Shown here: one piece after another, positions 60,189 to 61,119 of the stretch
How positions within the stretch are numbered: position 1 is the stretch's first letter
Layout of the letters: each line of letters opens with the position of its first letter
Origin: Lachnospiraceae bacterium
GTDB taxonomy: Bacteria; Bacillota; Clostridia; Lachnospirales; Lachnospiraceae
Direction: 5' to 3'
Assembly (NCBI GenBank): GCA_017399445.1
Contig: JAFQCM010000124.1
Coordinates: 1 to 61,119, forward strand
DNA length: 61,119 nucleotides
The notes under the pieces: generated by a model
Told to the model about the DNA's origin: nothing
What the model saw: the letters and a program-made list of their open reading frames with translations, nothing else
Database searches by the model: none
Made by a program: the position numbers and the translations under genes

Positions 60189-61119
60189 TTATTTCTTCGC
60201 TATTGCTTTCACAACCAGTTTTCGAATCACATCAATTGGATACATGGTAAGTGCCATTAAAATAACAACGCCCCATCCTATTAATCCAAATCTTTCACAG
60301 CTAAAGATATCTCCAACAATACCACCGATAGATACTAATACTACCTGTACTGCCATAATTAAGAACCACATTTTTATAAATGTAGTATTTTCTTTGATAT
60401 GTTCAAATACATTCAGGCTGTCACTTCTTACGTTAAACGCATTTACCATAAAGGCAAATACGAACATACAGAAGTATCCTGTGTAGAACTGTGCATCTGT
60501 ATCAAAGAAAGTTCTAAAAAATGGAATCTTGAACCATAAAATACTCATAAGGGTTAACCATCCACCCATAACTCCAATCTGGACTGCCATTGGCTTGCTG
60601 ATAATACTTTCATCACGTCTTCTTGGTTTCTGGCGCATATATTTTTCCAGTGCCGGTTCCCCTGCAAACATAATGGAGGCAAGACTATCCATACAAAGGT
60701 TAATCCATAACAGATGAGTTACTTTCAATGGTGACTCAATTCCGATAAATGGGCTAATAGCGGATACTAGTACAGCTGCCACGTTGATTACCAACTGCAT
60801 TTTACAGAACTTCAAAATGTTGGTGTATAAAGTTCTTCCATACCAGATAGCATTTTTAATGGAATTAAAGTTATCATCTAAAATAACCAAGTCACCAGCT
60901 TCTTTTGCCACGTCAGTACCACTACCCATCGCGAAACCTACGTCTGCTCTCTTTAAGGCCGGGCTGTCGTTTACACCATCACCAGTCATACCTACTACTA
61001 AGTTAAGTTCCTGACAGATTTTTACCATACGGCTCTTATCTGTTGGAAGCGCTCTGGAGATAACACGGATGTTCTTAATAATCTTCTTCACTTCGTCATC
61101 ACTCATGGCATTTAATTCT
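60189..61119 (-). CDS. Cation-transporting P-type ATPase, C-terminal part (truncated by window edge)
   Basis: The frame enters from beyond 61119, so only the last 310 residues are seen. The hinge motif GMTGDGVNDSPALKRADVGF, then MGSGTDVAKEAGDLVILDDN, and membrane segments M5-M10 (LLWINLCMDSLASIMFAGEP) are of the calcium type (P2A/P2B). It would pump Ca2+ out using ATP. The phosphorylation site DKTGT lies outside the window. It ends 163 bases before the permease. Confidence 0.85.
   Translation of the reverse strand, partial: ELNAMSDDEVKKIIKNIRVISRALPTDKSRMVKICQELNLVVGMTGDGVNDSPALKRADVGFAMGSGTDVAKEAGDLVILDDNFNSIKNAIWYGRTLYTNILKFCKMQLVINVAAVLVSAISPFIGIESPLKVTHLLWINLCMDSLASIMFAGEPALEKYMRQKPRRRDESIISKPMAVQIGVMGGWLTLMSILWFKIPFFRTFFDTDAQFYTGYFCMFVFAFMVNAFNVRSDSLNVFEHIKENTTFIKMWFLIMAVQVVLVSIGGIVGDIFSCERFGLIGWGVVILMALTMYPIDVIRKLVVKAIAKK

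Noticed and set aside
1..61119. Transposon or prophage as source of the island
   Set aside because: No transposase, integrase, tRNA-associated site or terminal repeats are visible in the window; only gene content and decay suggest turnover.

Overview
This low-GC window looks like part of a flagellated Clostridia chromosome, most likely Lachnospiraceae. The evidence is AT-rich codon use, AGGAGG-type ribosome sites, sigma-D type (TAAA-N15-GCCGATAA) promoters, a FliW-CsrA pair, FlaG, a lipoprotein ribose binder and Maf-type flagellin glycosyltransferases. Nearly everything is on the minus strand, so transcription runs from high to low coordinates. One gene (31148-32902) is on the plus strand.

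Right part (53.5-61.1 kb): a truncated Ca2+-type P-ATPase, an NCS2 purine permease and a complete ribose operon (rbsK-rbsD-rbsA-rbsC-rbsB) with a sigma-A promoter at 58339-58367 and a terminator at 53415-53456.

Middle (40.6-53.3 kb): late flagellar genes flgM, flgN, two flgK-like genes, flgL, fliW, csrA, flaG, fliD, fliS, a FliT/FlgN-like chaperone, a short flagellin and an orphan 81-aa gene. Sigma-D promoters precede flgM, flaG and flagellin. The flagellin mRNA leader has a hairpin with GGA in its loop and a GGA-containing Shine-Dalgarno, as expected for CsrA control antagonised by FliW.

Left part (0.3-40.6 kb): a large flagellin-glycosylation island. It has two Maf proteins, many GT2, GT-B and CgeB-like glycosyltransferases and FkbM-type methylation. 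It carries an apparently complete GDP-sugar legionaminic acid route (LegB, LegC, PtmE, LegI, LegG, LegF and a NeuD-like acyltransferase). A dTDP-3-acetamido-3,6-dideoxyhexose module (ketoisomerase, aminotransferase, acetyltransferase) and a CDP-polyol/LicD phosphotransferase module are also present. Three radical SAM proteins sit among them; one is fused to a GT2 domain. Divergent sigma-D-like -10 elements at 31.0-31.1 kb suggest the island is expressed with the filament genes.

The intergenic gaps of this island are not empty. Reading them on the minus strand shows decayed or internally deleted glycan genes: a PseG/SpsG-like hydrolase, a NeuD-like acyltransferase, a GT2-like protein, a CgeB-like glycosyltransferase and two unidentified ones. 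A further gene (11952-13131) appears broken only by a one-base change in an A6 tract near its start. The island therefore looks like a fast-turning-over flagellar glycan locus, and the radical SAM proteins are the least explained part of it. All function calls are from reading motifs and gene order; no database search was run.
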